Numbered from the stretch's first letter, positions 1 through 6,278 are shown. The stretch is 9,308 nt of DNA from an uncultured Arenimonas sp. (GCA_946480565.1 CAMLKR010000083.1:1-9308), one strand, 5' to 3'. The notes: a model not told the origin generated them from the sequence alone. Translations and numbers: made by a program.

Positions 1-359
1 TGAAGAAGAAGCTCGACGCCGATGGCCGCATCGCGCTGTACATCAACTTCGACCTCGACAAGTCCAGCCTGCGCCCGGACGCGATGCCGGTGATCGACGA
101 GATCGCCAAGCTGCTGTCGGACGACCCGGCGCTGGCGCTGTCGATCGAGGGCCACACCGACAGCACCGGCAGCGCCGAGCGCAACCTCGCGCTGTCGGCG
201 CAGCGCGCGGAATCGGTGAAGGCCGCGCTGGTCGGCAAGGGCATCGCCGCGGAGCGGCTGAACACCCAGGGTTACGGCTCCGGCCGCCCGCTGGCGGCCG
301 AAACCGACGACGCCAGCCGGGCGAAGAACCGCCGCGTCGAGCTGGTCAAACGCGGCTGA
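1..359 (+). CDS. OmpA-family C-terminal domain protein (5' end outside window)
   Basis: This is the C-terminal 118 residues of an OmpA/Pal/MotB-type protein; the reading frame is already open at base 3, so the N-terminus (signal peptide, barrel or lipoprotein anchor) lies upstream and is unseen. The first strand reads ALYINFDLDKSSLRP (visible residues 11-25). It is followed by GHTDSTG (50-56), NLALSAQRA (61-69) and NRRVE (109-113), the hallmarks of the OmpA-like peptidoglycan-binding domain. In the family, the Asp of HTD and the Arg of LSxxRA bind diaminopimelate of peptidoglycan, and both are present (Asp53, Arg68). The likely role is to tether an outer-membrane or periplasmic protein to the cell wall. 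The TGA stop (357-359) lies 7 bp from the end of the convergent gene on the other strand. Which OmpA-family member it is cannot be told without the N-terminus. Confidence 0.93.
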   Translation, partial: KKKLDADGRIALYINFDLDKSSLRPDAMPVIDEIAKLLSDDPALALSIEGHTDSTGSAERNLALSAQRAESVKAALVGKGIAAERLNTQGYGSGRPLAAETDDASRAKNRRVELVKRG

Positions 360-362
360 CGC

Positions 363-374
363 GCGGCTAGCCGC
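363..374. repeat. 12-bp perfect palindrome over the convergent gene ends
   Basis: GCGGCTAGCCGC reads the same on both strands. It covers the TAG stop (367-369) of the minus-strand gene and begins 3 bp after the OmpA-like gene's stop. It has no loop and no following T-run, so it is not a classic intrinsic terminator. Confidence 0.4.
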
Positions 375-606
375 CGCAGCCGCCGCAGCACACCGAGGGC
401 CGGGCCTGCAGGTCGCCATCGGCGAGATCCAGGCCATTGCGCCGCAGCAGCGACTGCAGCTCGCCCTTGCCCAGGTTGGTCGCGATCATCAGCTCGCGGC
501 CGGAGGCATCGATGGCCAGCAGCGCCGCCGGATCGACCGCATGCAGGGAAAGCTGGATCGCCGCCAGGTCGGGTTTCGGTCCCGCCAATCGGATCTGGTA
601 TTCCAT
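367..606 (-). CDS. Small HMA-like protein lacking CxxC, with CCGGCGG tail
   Basis: A 79-residue protein. A longer frame runs upstream to 918, but this ATG (604-606) has a good Shine-Dalgarno, GAGGA at 613-617, six bases away, so I start here. The predicted order is strand (2-8), helix (12-24), strand (28-34), strand (38-44), helix (46-57), strand (about 59-66). This is the ferredoxin-like topology of heavy-metal-associated (HMA) domains. The metal-binding CxxC expected after the first strand is absent (the loop reads AGPKPD). The only cysteines lie in the last seven residues, CCGGCGG (Cys73, Cys74, Cys77). I infer a small cytoplasmic metal-binding or redox-sensing protein; no signal peptide is visible. 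It is single-gene here, convergent with the OmpA-like gene, with an FNR/CRP-like dyad upstream at 674-687. The coding call is fairly secure; the fold assignment is by eye only. Confidence 0.72.
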   Translation of the reverse strand: MEYQIRLAGPKPDLAAIQLSLHAVDPAALLAIDASGRELMIATNLGKGELQSLLRRNGLDLADGDLQARPSVCCGGCGG

Positions 607-612
607 GGAGTG

Positions 613-617
613 TCCTC
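613..617 (-). promoter_or_regulatory. Shine-Dalgarno fixing the start of the HMA-like gene
   Basis: On the minus strand GAGGA lies six bases before the ATG at 606. It supports the 79-residue product over the upstream-extended frame, whose added residues are Pro/Arg/Gly-rich and look non-coding. Confidence 0.6.
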
Positions 618-639
618 GTGCAGGGGGCATCGGGCCCCG

Positions 640-655
640 GCGGGAAGCGTCCCGC
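640..655. repeat. 6-bp stem / 4-nt loop inverted repeat in the divergent spacer
   Basis: GCGGGA (640-645) and TCCCGC (650-655) are perfectly complementary around AGCG. It lies between the FNR-like dyad and the HMA-like gene, within the probable core promoter or 5' leader of that minus-strand gene. It could be an operator half or leader hairpin, or chance in GC-rich DNA. There is no T-run. Confidence 0.3.
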
Positions 656-673
656 AGGCGCCGGGCCACCGCC

Positions 674-687
674 CTGATCCGCGTCAA
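674..687. promoter_or_regulatory. Candidate FNR/ANR/CRP-family binding dyad
   Basis: CTGAT-CCGC-GTCAA matches the FNR/ANR consensus TTGAT-N4-ATCAA at 8 of 10 specified positions; sites ending in GTCAA are common in proteobacteria. The centre (680.5) is 74-75 bp upstream of the HMA-like gene's ATG. If the site sits at the usual -41.5, transcription would start near base 639 and leave a leader of about 33 nt, a sensible geometry. It is about 171 bp upstream of the protease ATG, too far for the usual class II arrangement. No convincing -10 hexamer stands out, so this is a motif match only. Confidence 0.35.
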
Positions 688-851
688 GAGCCGCCGGAAT
701 CCGTCGATCCCTCGTCCTGTCCGGCGATCGGCGCCATTTCCGGCCGGTTTCGGTCGGCCTCGCGTCCGCGCGGCCCCGGCCCGCGCCTGGCCGGGTCCCC
801 GCGGGCGCTGCGTGTAGCTCGGAAGCCCCGTCAACCGCAGGAGCCACCTGG

Positions 852-2132
852 ATGGCGAAACAACCTGGCCGGCCGCTGTTGCCCCTGTTGCTGGCGGCGA
901 TGGCCCTGCTGCCGTCACCCACGCTGGCCGGCACGCCCGTCCTCGACGCCTCCGACCCCACGCTCCCCGGGAAGGATCTGCGTCTGGAGCGCCTGGATCG
1001 CCTCGAACGTATCCAGGACGAGAAGCTCACGACGGGAGAGATCGATCCGTCCCAGCACCGGGCGAGCCTCGAGCTGCTGGAGCAGATCAGGGCCCGCCAG
1101 CCCGTCATCGATCTTCCCCGAGACCTGGCGCCGGGCCTGGTCATCCCGATCAGCGCGCGTTCGCCCGGACACACGGAGATGCCGTTGCCGTCGGTTGACG
1201 GCCCCCTCGTGCTGCCGGCGCAGGTCCTGCTGGAGCTGCTCGGTCCCACCGCGCTGCAGGACTGGGAGAACTGCCGCACGGCAGGCCGCCTGGTCTACGA
1301 CGCCGCCTGCAACCTGACGGCCGGAAACTGCCCGGAGCTGGAAGCCGCCTTCCGCGACCGCTGCTTCAACCGGGTCACGCCCCAGGCTCCCGTGACCGTG
1401 TTCACCGGCGACAGCCTGCAGCCGATTCCATTCGAACAACTGGAACGATCCCTGGTCGTCCTGCGCACGCAGGACCTGCCGCGCTGCACGGGCGTATTCC
1501 TGGATGCCAGGCACGTGCTGACCGCCGCGCATTGCCGGCCATGGATCGAGCAATGCCAGGAAGCGGGGCCGGGATGCGAAGCGCTGTTCCACCGCATAGG
1601 CAGCCGGGCCGGCACGCGGTTCCGCCTCGCCCGGCTGCTGACCCAGGAATATTCCGACGACGTGTCCCTGGACTTCGACATCTGGCAAACCGACCTACCC
1701 GCGGCCGACGCCCGGCCCCTGCCCATCCTTCCCCTGGCGGCCACGCGACCGACCAAAGTGGACATCCCGGCGACGATCGTCGGCGTCACCACCTTCGGCT
1801 GTCCGCCTGCAGGTGCCGCGAACGCCAGTTCTTGCCCGCCGGACGGGACGCTCTGGCAACCCTCGCCCTTCACCTACTGCAGGGTCACCTGCAAGACCCC
1901 GGGCGGCGCGCTGCTGCACCAGTGCCAGACCGCCCCGGCCTTGTCCGGCGCGCCCATCCTGCACTGGCGCGATGACCGGCTCATCCTCGCCGGCATCCAT
2001 GTCGAATTCGACCCTGGGCCCAGGCCTGCCGCCTGTCCCGGCGAGAGCCAGATCGGCGTGTCCATGACGGGCATCTGCCAATGGATCAACACCAACGCAC
2101 CAGAACTCGGGGGAAGCTGTCTTGAAAACTGA
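852..2132 (+). CDS. Secreted trypsin-fold serine protease with N-terminal extension
   Basis: A 426-residue protein. The ATG is preceded by AGGAG (839-843) at 8 nt, and residues 1-26 form a Sec signal peptide (hydrophobic PLLPLLLAAMALL, likely cut after TLA). The trypsin/chymotrypsin triad can be read: His227 in LTAAHC, Asp276 in DFDIW and Ser365 in LSGAP. The spacings (49 and 89 residues) are close to chymotrypsin's 45 and 93. The usual GDSGGP is replaced by PALSGAP, keeping the Ser-Gly. About 180 residues precede the protease domain, longer than a simple activation peptide. They include an amphipathic, charged-Leu segment (41-60) and four cysteines. The 16 cysteines in total suggest a disulfide-rich periplasmic or extracellular enzyme. 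The gene overlaps the next one by 11 nt, implying coupled translation. Substrate and maturation are unknown. It could instead be a weakly active protease homologue. Confidence 0.88.
   Translation: MAKQPGRPLLPLLLAAMALLPSPTLAGTPVLDASDPTLPGKDLRLERLDRLERIQDEKLTTGEIDPSQHRASLELLEQIRARQPVIDLPRDLAPGLVIPISARSPGHTEMPLPSVDGPLVLPAQVLLELLGPTALQDWENCRTAGRLVYDAACNLTAGNCPELEAAFRDRCFNRVTPQAPVTVFTGDSLQPIPFEQLERSLVVLRTQDLPRCTGVFLDARHVLTAAHCRPWIEQCQEAGPGCEALFHRIGSRAGTRFRLARLLTQEYSDDVSLDFDIWQTDLPAADARPLPILPLAATRPTKVDIPATIVGVTTFGCPPAGAANASSCPPDGTLWQPSPFTYCRVTCKTPGGALLHQCQTAPALSGAPILHWRDDRLILAGIHVEFDPGPRPAACPGESQIGVSMTGICQWINTNAPELGGSCLEN
2109..2114 (+). promoter_or_regulatory. Shine-Dalgarno-like GGGGGA before the TTG start
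   Basis: The G-run GGGGGA ends 7 nt before the TTG at 2122, inside the 3' end of the protease gene. It supports a TTG start that gives an intact signal peptide. The first ATG in this frame (codon 15) would cut the signal peptide in half. Confidence 0.45.
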
Positions 2133-3306
2133 TACCTGCCTGTCGGCGTTCATCGCCCTGTTGATGTCCGCGGTCCTCACCGCTCCTGTCCACGCCGCCG
2201 CGGACGGCAAGGAGAGTAGCCAGGTCTGGCGGGCCAGACTGGTGAAATGCGACCCGAGCAGCACCGGGGTGCAGGAAAGCGCCGGACTGGTCGGGCTGGG
2301 CGCCGTGCTGCTGGAGCGGGGATTCGCCGTGGCCGCCGGGGCGATCCGCAAAGGCATCGCGGCCGCAGGCAAGGACAAGTCGGTGTCGTTCATCGCCGAC
2401 CACCCTGCCTATCTGGTGCGCATGGACGCCAACCGCATGCGCCATGACCTGCGCTGCGTGGTGATCGCCCGGGGCACGCCGCTCGCGCCGTTCGAGACGG
2501 CGTCGAACCCGCCCACGATCGACAACGCCAATCAGGCCGTGCAGGCCAGCGTCAGGAACGGCCTCGCCGCCCTGGGCCTGAGCGGCGTGTCCTTCTACGC
2601 GAACGTCGCGTTCAAGCCCTCGGACGACGGCGCCGCGACGCGCGCCGTCGTCACCCAGCTCTATTACCCCCGTCGGCTGTTCGCGGGCCGCGGTTCGGCG
2701 GTGCGGACGCTGAACGTGACGGCCGTGGTGACCGCGCCGGGCCAGGACAAGTCGATGCTGGCCGCGAGCCTGACCTTCGAGGACCTGGCCACCCACGCCG
2801 CGCTCGTGCACGACGACAACGGCCTCGAGGCCAAGTCCTCCGTGGGCTGGTTCGTCACGCCGAAGGTCGAGCTCAGCGAATCCCAGAAGCGCCGCTCGGG
2901 ATTCGCGTACCCGGTCAACCTGAGCACGACCGTCACCGAGACGGCCGCGGGGAACGCCTTCTTCAAGGCGCTGGATGCCTATCTGGACGACGCGACCTGG
3001 AAGGCGGCCACCGAGGCCGTGAAGCAGGAACTGCTGCCCGCAAGCCGCGACGCCGCCCGGGATGCCGCGCAGGCCGACTACCAGAAGGCCATCGCCGCCT
3101 ATTTCCCCGCCATGGACACACTGGCCGCCGCCTGCACCGTCTTCGCGACCGCACCCACGGCGAGCAACCGCGGCAAAGCCTGGGCGGCCTATTTCGCCGC
3201 CGCCTCCGCCTACCGCACGCTCGAGGACGCCCGCACCCAGGGCATGCCGGCGCCTTCCCCGGAAACCACGCCCGCGCCGGTGACTTGCCCGGGACTGGCC
3301 GGCTGA
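2122..3306 (+). CDS. Secreted protein of unknown function, coupled to the protease
   Basis: A 394-residue protein whose family I do not recognise. It starts with TTG, overlapping the last 11 nt of the protease gene in another frame. Residues 1-25 form a Sec signal peptide (SAFIALLMSAVLTAPVHA, cut near VHA/AA). The mature part has four cysteines (43, 112, 338, 389), compatible with two disulfides. Residues 35-120 alternate strand-like and Ala-rich helical stretches. Residues 153-270 look beta-rich (VSFYANVAFKPSDD, TLNVTAVVTAPG, SMLAASLTFEDL). Residues 274-375 are Ala-rich and mostly helical, ending in a short Pro/Thr-rich tail. No catalytic motif is visible. The tight coupling suggests a partner of the protease, such as a substrate, inhibitor, chaperone or anchor, but that is inference from position only. 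It is not a lipoprotein, since the only N-terminal Cys (6) is not in a lipobox. Confidence 0.82.
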   Translation: MKTDTCLSAFIALLMSAVLTAPVHAAADGKESSQVWRARLVKCDPSSTGVQESAGLVGLGAVLLERGFAVAAGAIRKGIAAAGKDKSVSFIADHPAYLVRMDANRMRHDLRCVVIARGTPLAPFETASNPPTIDNANQAVQASVRNGLAALGLSGVSFYANVAFKPSDDGAATRAVVTQLYYPRRLFAGRGSAVRTLNVTAVVTAPGQDKSMLAASLTFEDLATHAALVHDDNGLEAKSSVGWFVTPKVELSESQKRRSGFAYPVNLSTTVTETAAGNAFFKALDAYLDDATWKAATEAVKQELLPASRDAARDAAQADYQKAIAAYFPAMDTLAAACTVFATAPTASNRGKAWAAYFAAASAYRTLEDARTQGMPAPSPETTPAPVTCPGLAG

Positions 3307-3333
3307 ACGCCTGGGGCATGGATGTGCGACACT
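3304..3333 (+). promoter_or_regulatory. Candidate extended -10 promoter for the 18-codon ORF
   Basis: TGC (3325-3327) directly precedes GACACT (3328-3333), an extended -10 arrangement with 3 of 6 matches to TATAAT. A weak -35 (TGAACG, 3304-3309) lies 18 nt upstream and overlaps the stop of the preceding gene. The same ACT-then-CGC look occurs in the minus-strand element near 8971. Transcription would begin near 3340, about 26 nt before the small ORF. Confidence 0.3.
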
Positions 3334-3365
3334 CGCGCCCCCATCCACGCCCCAAGGCCCCGACC

Positions 3366-3422
3366 ATGAACAAGAAAGCCCGCGCCCGCCGCCGCGCCGC
3401 CCGTCTGAAAAGCATCCGCTGA
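3366..3422 (+). CDS. Possible 18-aa arginine-rich peptide
   Basis: An ATG-to-TGA frame encodes MNKKARARRRAARLKSIR, with nine basic residues of 18 (six Arg, three Lys) and no acidic ones. AAGG at 3354-3357 lies 8 nt before the ATG, a modest ribosome-binding site. The ORF ends 23 nt before a strong intrinsic terminator and has a candidate promoter just upstream, so it could be a free-standing transcript of about 140 nt. Possible roles are a nucleic-acid-binding micropeptide, an arginine-sensing leader peptide, or a chance ORF on a small RNA. I know no named family for it. An attenuator reading is weakened because the downstream gene has its own promoter-like sequence after the terminator. Confidence 0.45.
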   Translation: MNKKARARRRAARLKSIR

Positions 3423-3445
3423 CCAGACGGCGGTCCTGCCGCCTG

Positions 3446-3484
3446 AAAGCCAGCTCCGGGCGACCGGTGCTGGCTTTTTCTTTT
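3446..3484 (+). terminator. Strong intrinsic terminator with GCGA tetraloop
   Basis: AAAGCCAGC (3446-3454) pairs with GCTGGCTTT (3469-3477). After one T:T mismatch the stem continues with CCGG (3456-3459) pairing CCGG (3464-3467), closed by a GCGA loop of the GNRA type. The right arm runs into TTTTTCTTTT. It would end transcripts from the protease operon and/or the 18-codon ORF before the next gene. A smaller hairpin (GGCGG/CCGCC, 3429-3443) precedes it. Confidence 0.88.
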
Positions 3485-3497
3485 CCCCCTGCTTCGT

Positions 3498-3527
3498 TTG
3501 CCATCGCCGACGGCCGCCCGCTAGCAT
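3498..3527 (+). promoter_or_regulatory. Sigma70-type promoter for the first serine hydrolase
   Basis: TTGCCA (3498-3503, 5 of 6 to TTGACA) and TAGCAT (3522-3527, 4 of 6 to TATAAT) are separated by 18 nt. They sit just after the terminator and about 25 nt before the ATG at 3552, giving a short leader that contains the AGGAG ribosome-binding site. Confidence 0.5.
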
Positions 3528-3551
3528 CGGCCGGCCGCCCAGGAGACACCC

Positions 3552-4619
3552 ATGCGCCGGATCGCGATGCTGCCGCTGCTGATGTGCGGGCTTGCGGGCC
3601 CCGTCGCCGCCGGCGACGCCTTCCAGCGCATCACCCCCGCCCAGGCCGGCTATTCCGAACAGGGCCTGGCCGCACTGCGCCAGGTGCTGGCCGAGGCCGG
3701 GTCAGAGTCGATGCTGCTGGTGCATGAGGGAAAGGTCTTCTTCGAATGGGGCGACATCCGGCGCAAGCGCCTGGTGCATTCGATCCGCAAACCGCTGCTG
3801 CACGCGCTGATCGGACAAGAGTCCGGCAACCCCTGCCTGGCGCCGGACCGCACGGTCGGCGATCACGGCATCGACGAACGGCCGCCGGGGCTGAGCGACC
3901 GCGAGAAGTCGGCGACGCTGCTTCAGCTGCTGCAGTCGCGCAGCGGCGTCTACCATCCGGCCGCCGCCGAAAGCGAAGGCATGCAGGCACAGCGACCGGC
4001 GCGCGGCAGCCATGCGCCTGGCGAGTTCTTCTACTACAACAACTGGGACTTCAACGTCGCCGGGGCAATCTACGAGAAGTGCACAGGACTGGGCATCCAC
4101 GAAGCCTTCCTGGCCCGGATCGCGCAACCGCTGGGCATGCTCGACTACCGCGGCCGTGTCCACGCCTGGCCCGGCGACGCTGGAAACATCGCCGACGAGA
4201 CCGACGGATTCCGCAGCCTCGAGCTAGGCAAGTCGAGGTATCGCGCCTTCCACTTCAGGCTGAGCGCGCACGACCTGGCGCTGTTCGGCCAGCTCTACCT
4301 CGACCATGGCCGCCGGCAGGGCCGGCAGCTCGTTCCTTCCGCCTGGATCGACCAGGGCACGCAGCCGGTCTCCATTCTGGATGCCGATTACGGCCTGGCC
4401 TACGGCGAGCTGTGGAATGTGCTGGTGCCGGACGAGGGCGACGAGCGCGCGTCCTTCTACCACACCGGCGCCGGCGTCCACATGCTGGGCGTCTACCCGA
4501 AACACGGCCTGGTGATGGTGCATCGGGTGGACACCGAGAAGGCCTTCGCGTTCGATGACTACGATCTGCTGCGGGTGATCCGCGCGATGCACGCCGCGCG
4601 GCTGCCGAAGGCGGACTGA
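3552..4619 (+). CDS. Exported serine hydrolase, beta-lactamase/PBP fold (SIRK type)
   Basis: A 355-residue protein with a Sec signal peptide (about 1-20, ending VAA) and AGGAG six bases before the ATG. The three active-site motifs of serine beta-lactamase/class C penicillin-binding-protein enzymes are visible. SxxK is Ser77-Ile-Arg-Lys80, with Ser as nucleophile and Lys as general base. YxN is Tyr162-Asn-Asn164 in YYNNWDFN. The third motif is His304-Thr-Gly306. Other subfamily signatures are LLQLLQSRSGVYHP (123-136) and RGSHAPGEFFYYNNWDFN (151-168). The likely role is hydrolysis of an ester or peptide substrate in the periplasm. True beta-lactamase activity cannot be assumed, as many members are esterases or peptidases. 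Length fits a single catalytic domain. It has its own promoter-like sequence after a strong terminator, and a second hydrolase of the fold follows 152 bp later. Confidence 0.9.
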   Translation: MRRIAMLPLLMCGLAGPVAAGDAFQRITPAQAGYSEQGLAALRQVLAEAGSESMLLVHEGKVFFEWGDIRRKRLVHSIRKPLLHALIGQESGNPCLAPDRTVGDHGIDERPPGLSDREKSATLLQLLQSRSGVYHPAAAESEGMQAQRPARGSHAPGEFFYYNNWDFNVAGAIYEKCTGLGIHEAFLARIAQPLGMLDYRGRVHAWPGDAGNIADETDGFRSLELGKSRYRAFHFRLSAHDLALFGQLYLDHGRRQGRQLVPSAWIDQGTQPVSILDADYGLAYGELWNVLVPDEGDERASFYHTGAGVHMLGVYPKHGLVMVHRVDTEKAFAFDDYDLLRVIRAMHAARLPKAD

Positions 4620-4771
4620 GCCGCCACTGGCCACAACATCCGTGGGACCGGTTCCGCGTGCCCTGCGACCCCTGCATGGGCAGGAAGGACGGCGCGCATT
4701 CCTGCGCCCACCGCGTCAACCACGCGCACGGCCCTGCGTTGTCCTGTGGGCCCGCCCCCTGGATGCCGCCG

Positions 4772-6265
4772 ATGCCTGCCGTGCCCCTTCGTTCCTGCCT
4801 GCTGCCTGTCCTGCTGTGCGGTACCGGATCCGCCCTGGCGGATCCTTCCGGAACACCGGCGGCGGTGGAAGCACCGGCGGCGGCGCGGCAGGCGGACCGT
4901 TTGCTGGAGGAACTGGCGGCCTTGAACGGGGTACCGGGCATGGGCGCGGCGGTGTGGCAGGACGGCCGGATCGTCTGGCGCGGCTCCGCAGGCCATCGCG
5001 ACCTCGCCGCCGGCGCGCCGGTGGATGCCGATACCGTGTTCCGCCTGGCCAGCGTCTCCAAGCTCATCACTGTGGCCGCCGCGGCGCAGCTGGCCGACGC
5101 CGGCAAGCTCGATCTCGATGCTCCCGTGGCCACCCAGTGGAGCGGCGTGAACCCGGACTGGGCAGCATTCACGCTGCGGCAGCTGGCGGCGCACACGTCG
5201 GGGCTTCCGCATTACCAGGCCCAGGATGCCGGCCGCGGCCGCCGGCACTACGCCGACGCGCGCGAAGCGGTCGCCATCTTCCGCGACCGCGAGCTGCTGT
5301 CGGCACCGGGCAGCCGCTACAGCTACTCGTCCTGGGGTTACACCCTGATCAGTGCGGTGGTCGAGGCCCGCGCCGGCCAGCCCTTCCTGGACTACGTCGC
5401 GCAGAACGTGACGCCCGGCCTGCGCATCGTCCCGGATGCGACCCATGGCGGCGATCCGGACGCCAGCCGCGCCTACGAACGCGACGATCGCGGCCGGGCC
5501 GTGGAAGCCCCGCCCCATGATTTCAGCTACACCTGGGGCGGCGGCGGCTTCGGCGGCACGCCGTCCGCGGTGGCTGAGTTCGGGGGCCGCATGCAGCGCG
5601 GCGAGGTGGTGCCTGGGGCGGGCTTCGATGCCATGCTCGAGCCCGCGCGACTGGACGACGGTCGGCCGGTGCTGGGCGATGACGATGAGTACCGGGTCGG
5701 GTTCGGATGGCGCACGCTGACCGACATCGACGGCCGGCTGCGCGCCCAGCATGCCGGCGCGACCCTGGGCGCACGCAGCAGCCTGGTGATCTGGCCGCGG
5801 TTGCCGCGCGCGGAGCAGACGGCGGTGGCCCTGCTTTCGAACATGCAGTGGGTGTCGTCCATCGACCAGAGCGCGGCGATGCTGGCGGCGCCGTTCCAGG
5901 CGGTGCCCGCGGCCCTGGTGCCAGCGGCCTGCCCGGTCCGGGCAGAACGTTTCACCGGCACGCACCGTGACGTGGCCGCCACCGGCGAGGCGGTCTTCCA
6001 CGAAGAAGAAGACGGCACCTGCATCGGCACGCTGCGGCCCGACGGCGCGCTCAAGGCCTACTTCGCACCGTTCACATCGACCGGCGCGGGAACATTGCGC
6101 GTCATCGGCCTATATCCGCGCCACGGGCTCGCACGCGCCGCACTGGTGACGCCGATCGGCATCTACGACCTGCGTGCGACGGCCGACGGCCGCCTGGTCG
6201 CGCGCATGGGTGGCATGGCCGAGCTGCGCGTCGGCATGGACGAATCCCCGGGCCCCGAACGCTGA
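4772..6265 (+). CDS. Exported serine hydrolase, beta-lactamase/LACTB-like, with C-terminal domain
   Basis: From this ATG the product is 497 residues. The start is uncertain: ATG 4763, GTG 4781 and longer in-frame starts (ATG 4676, GTG 4658) also exist and none has a strong Shine-Dalgarno. I chose 4772 because it gives a clean Sec signal peptide (hydrophobic CLLPVLLCGTG, cut after SALA at residue 23) with GGAT just upstream. Motifs are Ser94-Val-Ser-Lys97 (SxxK), Tyr185-Ser-Ser187 (YxN with Ser replacing Asn, as tolerated in LACTB-like members) and His327-Ala-Gly329. LRQLAAHTSGLPHY (135-148) and YSSWGYTLISAVVE (185-198) fit the family. After the catalytic domain (to about 375) comes a beta-rich tail of about 115 residues, like the lipocalin-like C-terminal domains often attached to such enzymes. 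It is probably a periplasmic peptidase or esterase; the substrate is unknown. Confidence 0.85.
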   Translation: MPAVPLRSCLLPVLLCGTGSALADPSGTPAAVEAPAAARQADRLLEELAALNGVPGMGAAVWQDGRIVWRGSAGHRDLAAGAPVDADTVFRLASVSKLITVAAAAQLADAGKLDLDAPVATQWSGVNPDWAAFTLRQLAAHTSGLPHYQAQDAGRGRRHYADAREAVAIFRDRELLSAPGSRYSYSSWGYTLISAVVEARAGQPFLDYVAQNVTPGLRIVPDATHGGDPDASRAYERDDRGRAVEAPPHDFSYTWGGGGFGGTPSAVAEFGGRMQRGEVVPGAGFDAMLEPARLDDGRPVLGDDDEYRVGFGWRTLTDIDGRLRAQHAGATLGARSSLVIWPRLPRAEQTAVALLSNMQWVSSIDQSAAMLAAPFQAVPAALVPAACPVRAERFTGTHRDVAATGEAVFHEEEDGTCIGTLRPDGALKAYFAPFTSTGAGTLRVIGLYPRHGLARAALVTPIGIYDLRATADGRLVARMGGMAELRVGMDESPGPER

Positions 6266-6278
6266 GTCCGTGTAAATT

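Noticed and set aside
607..918. Upstream extension of the HMA-like gene on the minus strand
   Set aside because: The added residues are low-complexity Pro/Arg/Gly. The inner ATG at 606 has a good Shine-Dalgarno, and the extension would run into the protease gene.
272..1279. 335-codon open frame on the minus strand
   Set aside because: It crosses the OmpA-like gene end, the HMA-like gene and the protease start; the product is Arg/Ser/Pro-rich with no motif, a typical GC-rich shadow.
2086..3549. 487-codon minus-strand open frame opposite the unknown secreted protein
   Set aside because: Its composition is dominated by Gly, Arg, Val and His, as expected for the antisense of an Ala/Leu/Asp-rich gene; the plus-strand gene has a signal peptide and operon context.
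4559..6001. 480-codon minus-strand open frame opposite the second hydrolase
   Set aside because: It is antisense to a gene with clear SxxK, YxS and HxG motifs and shows no domain of its own.
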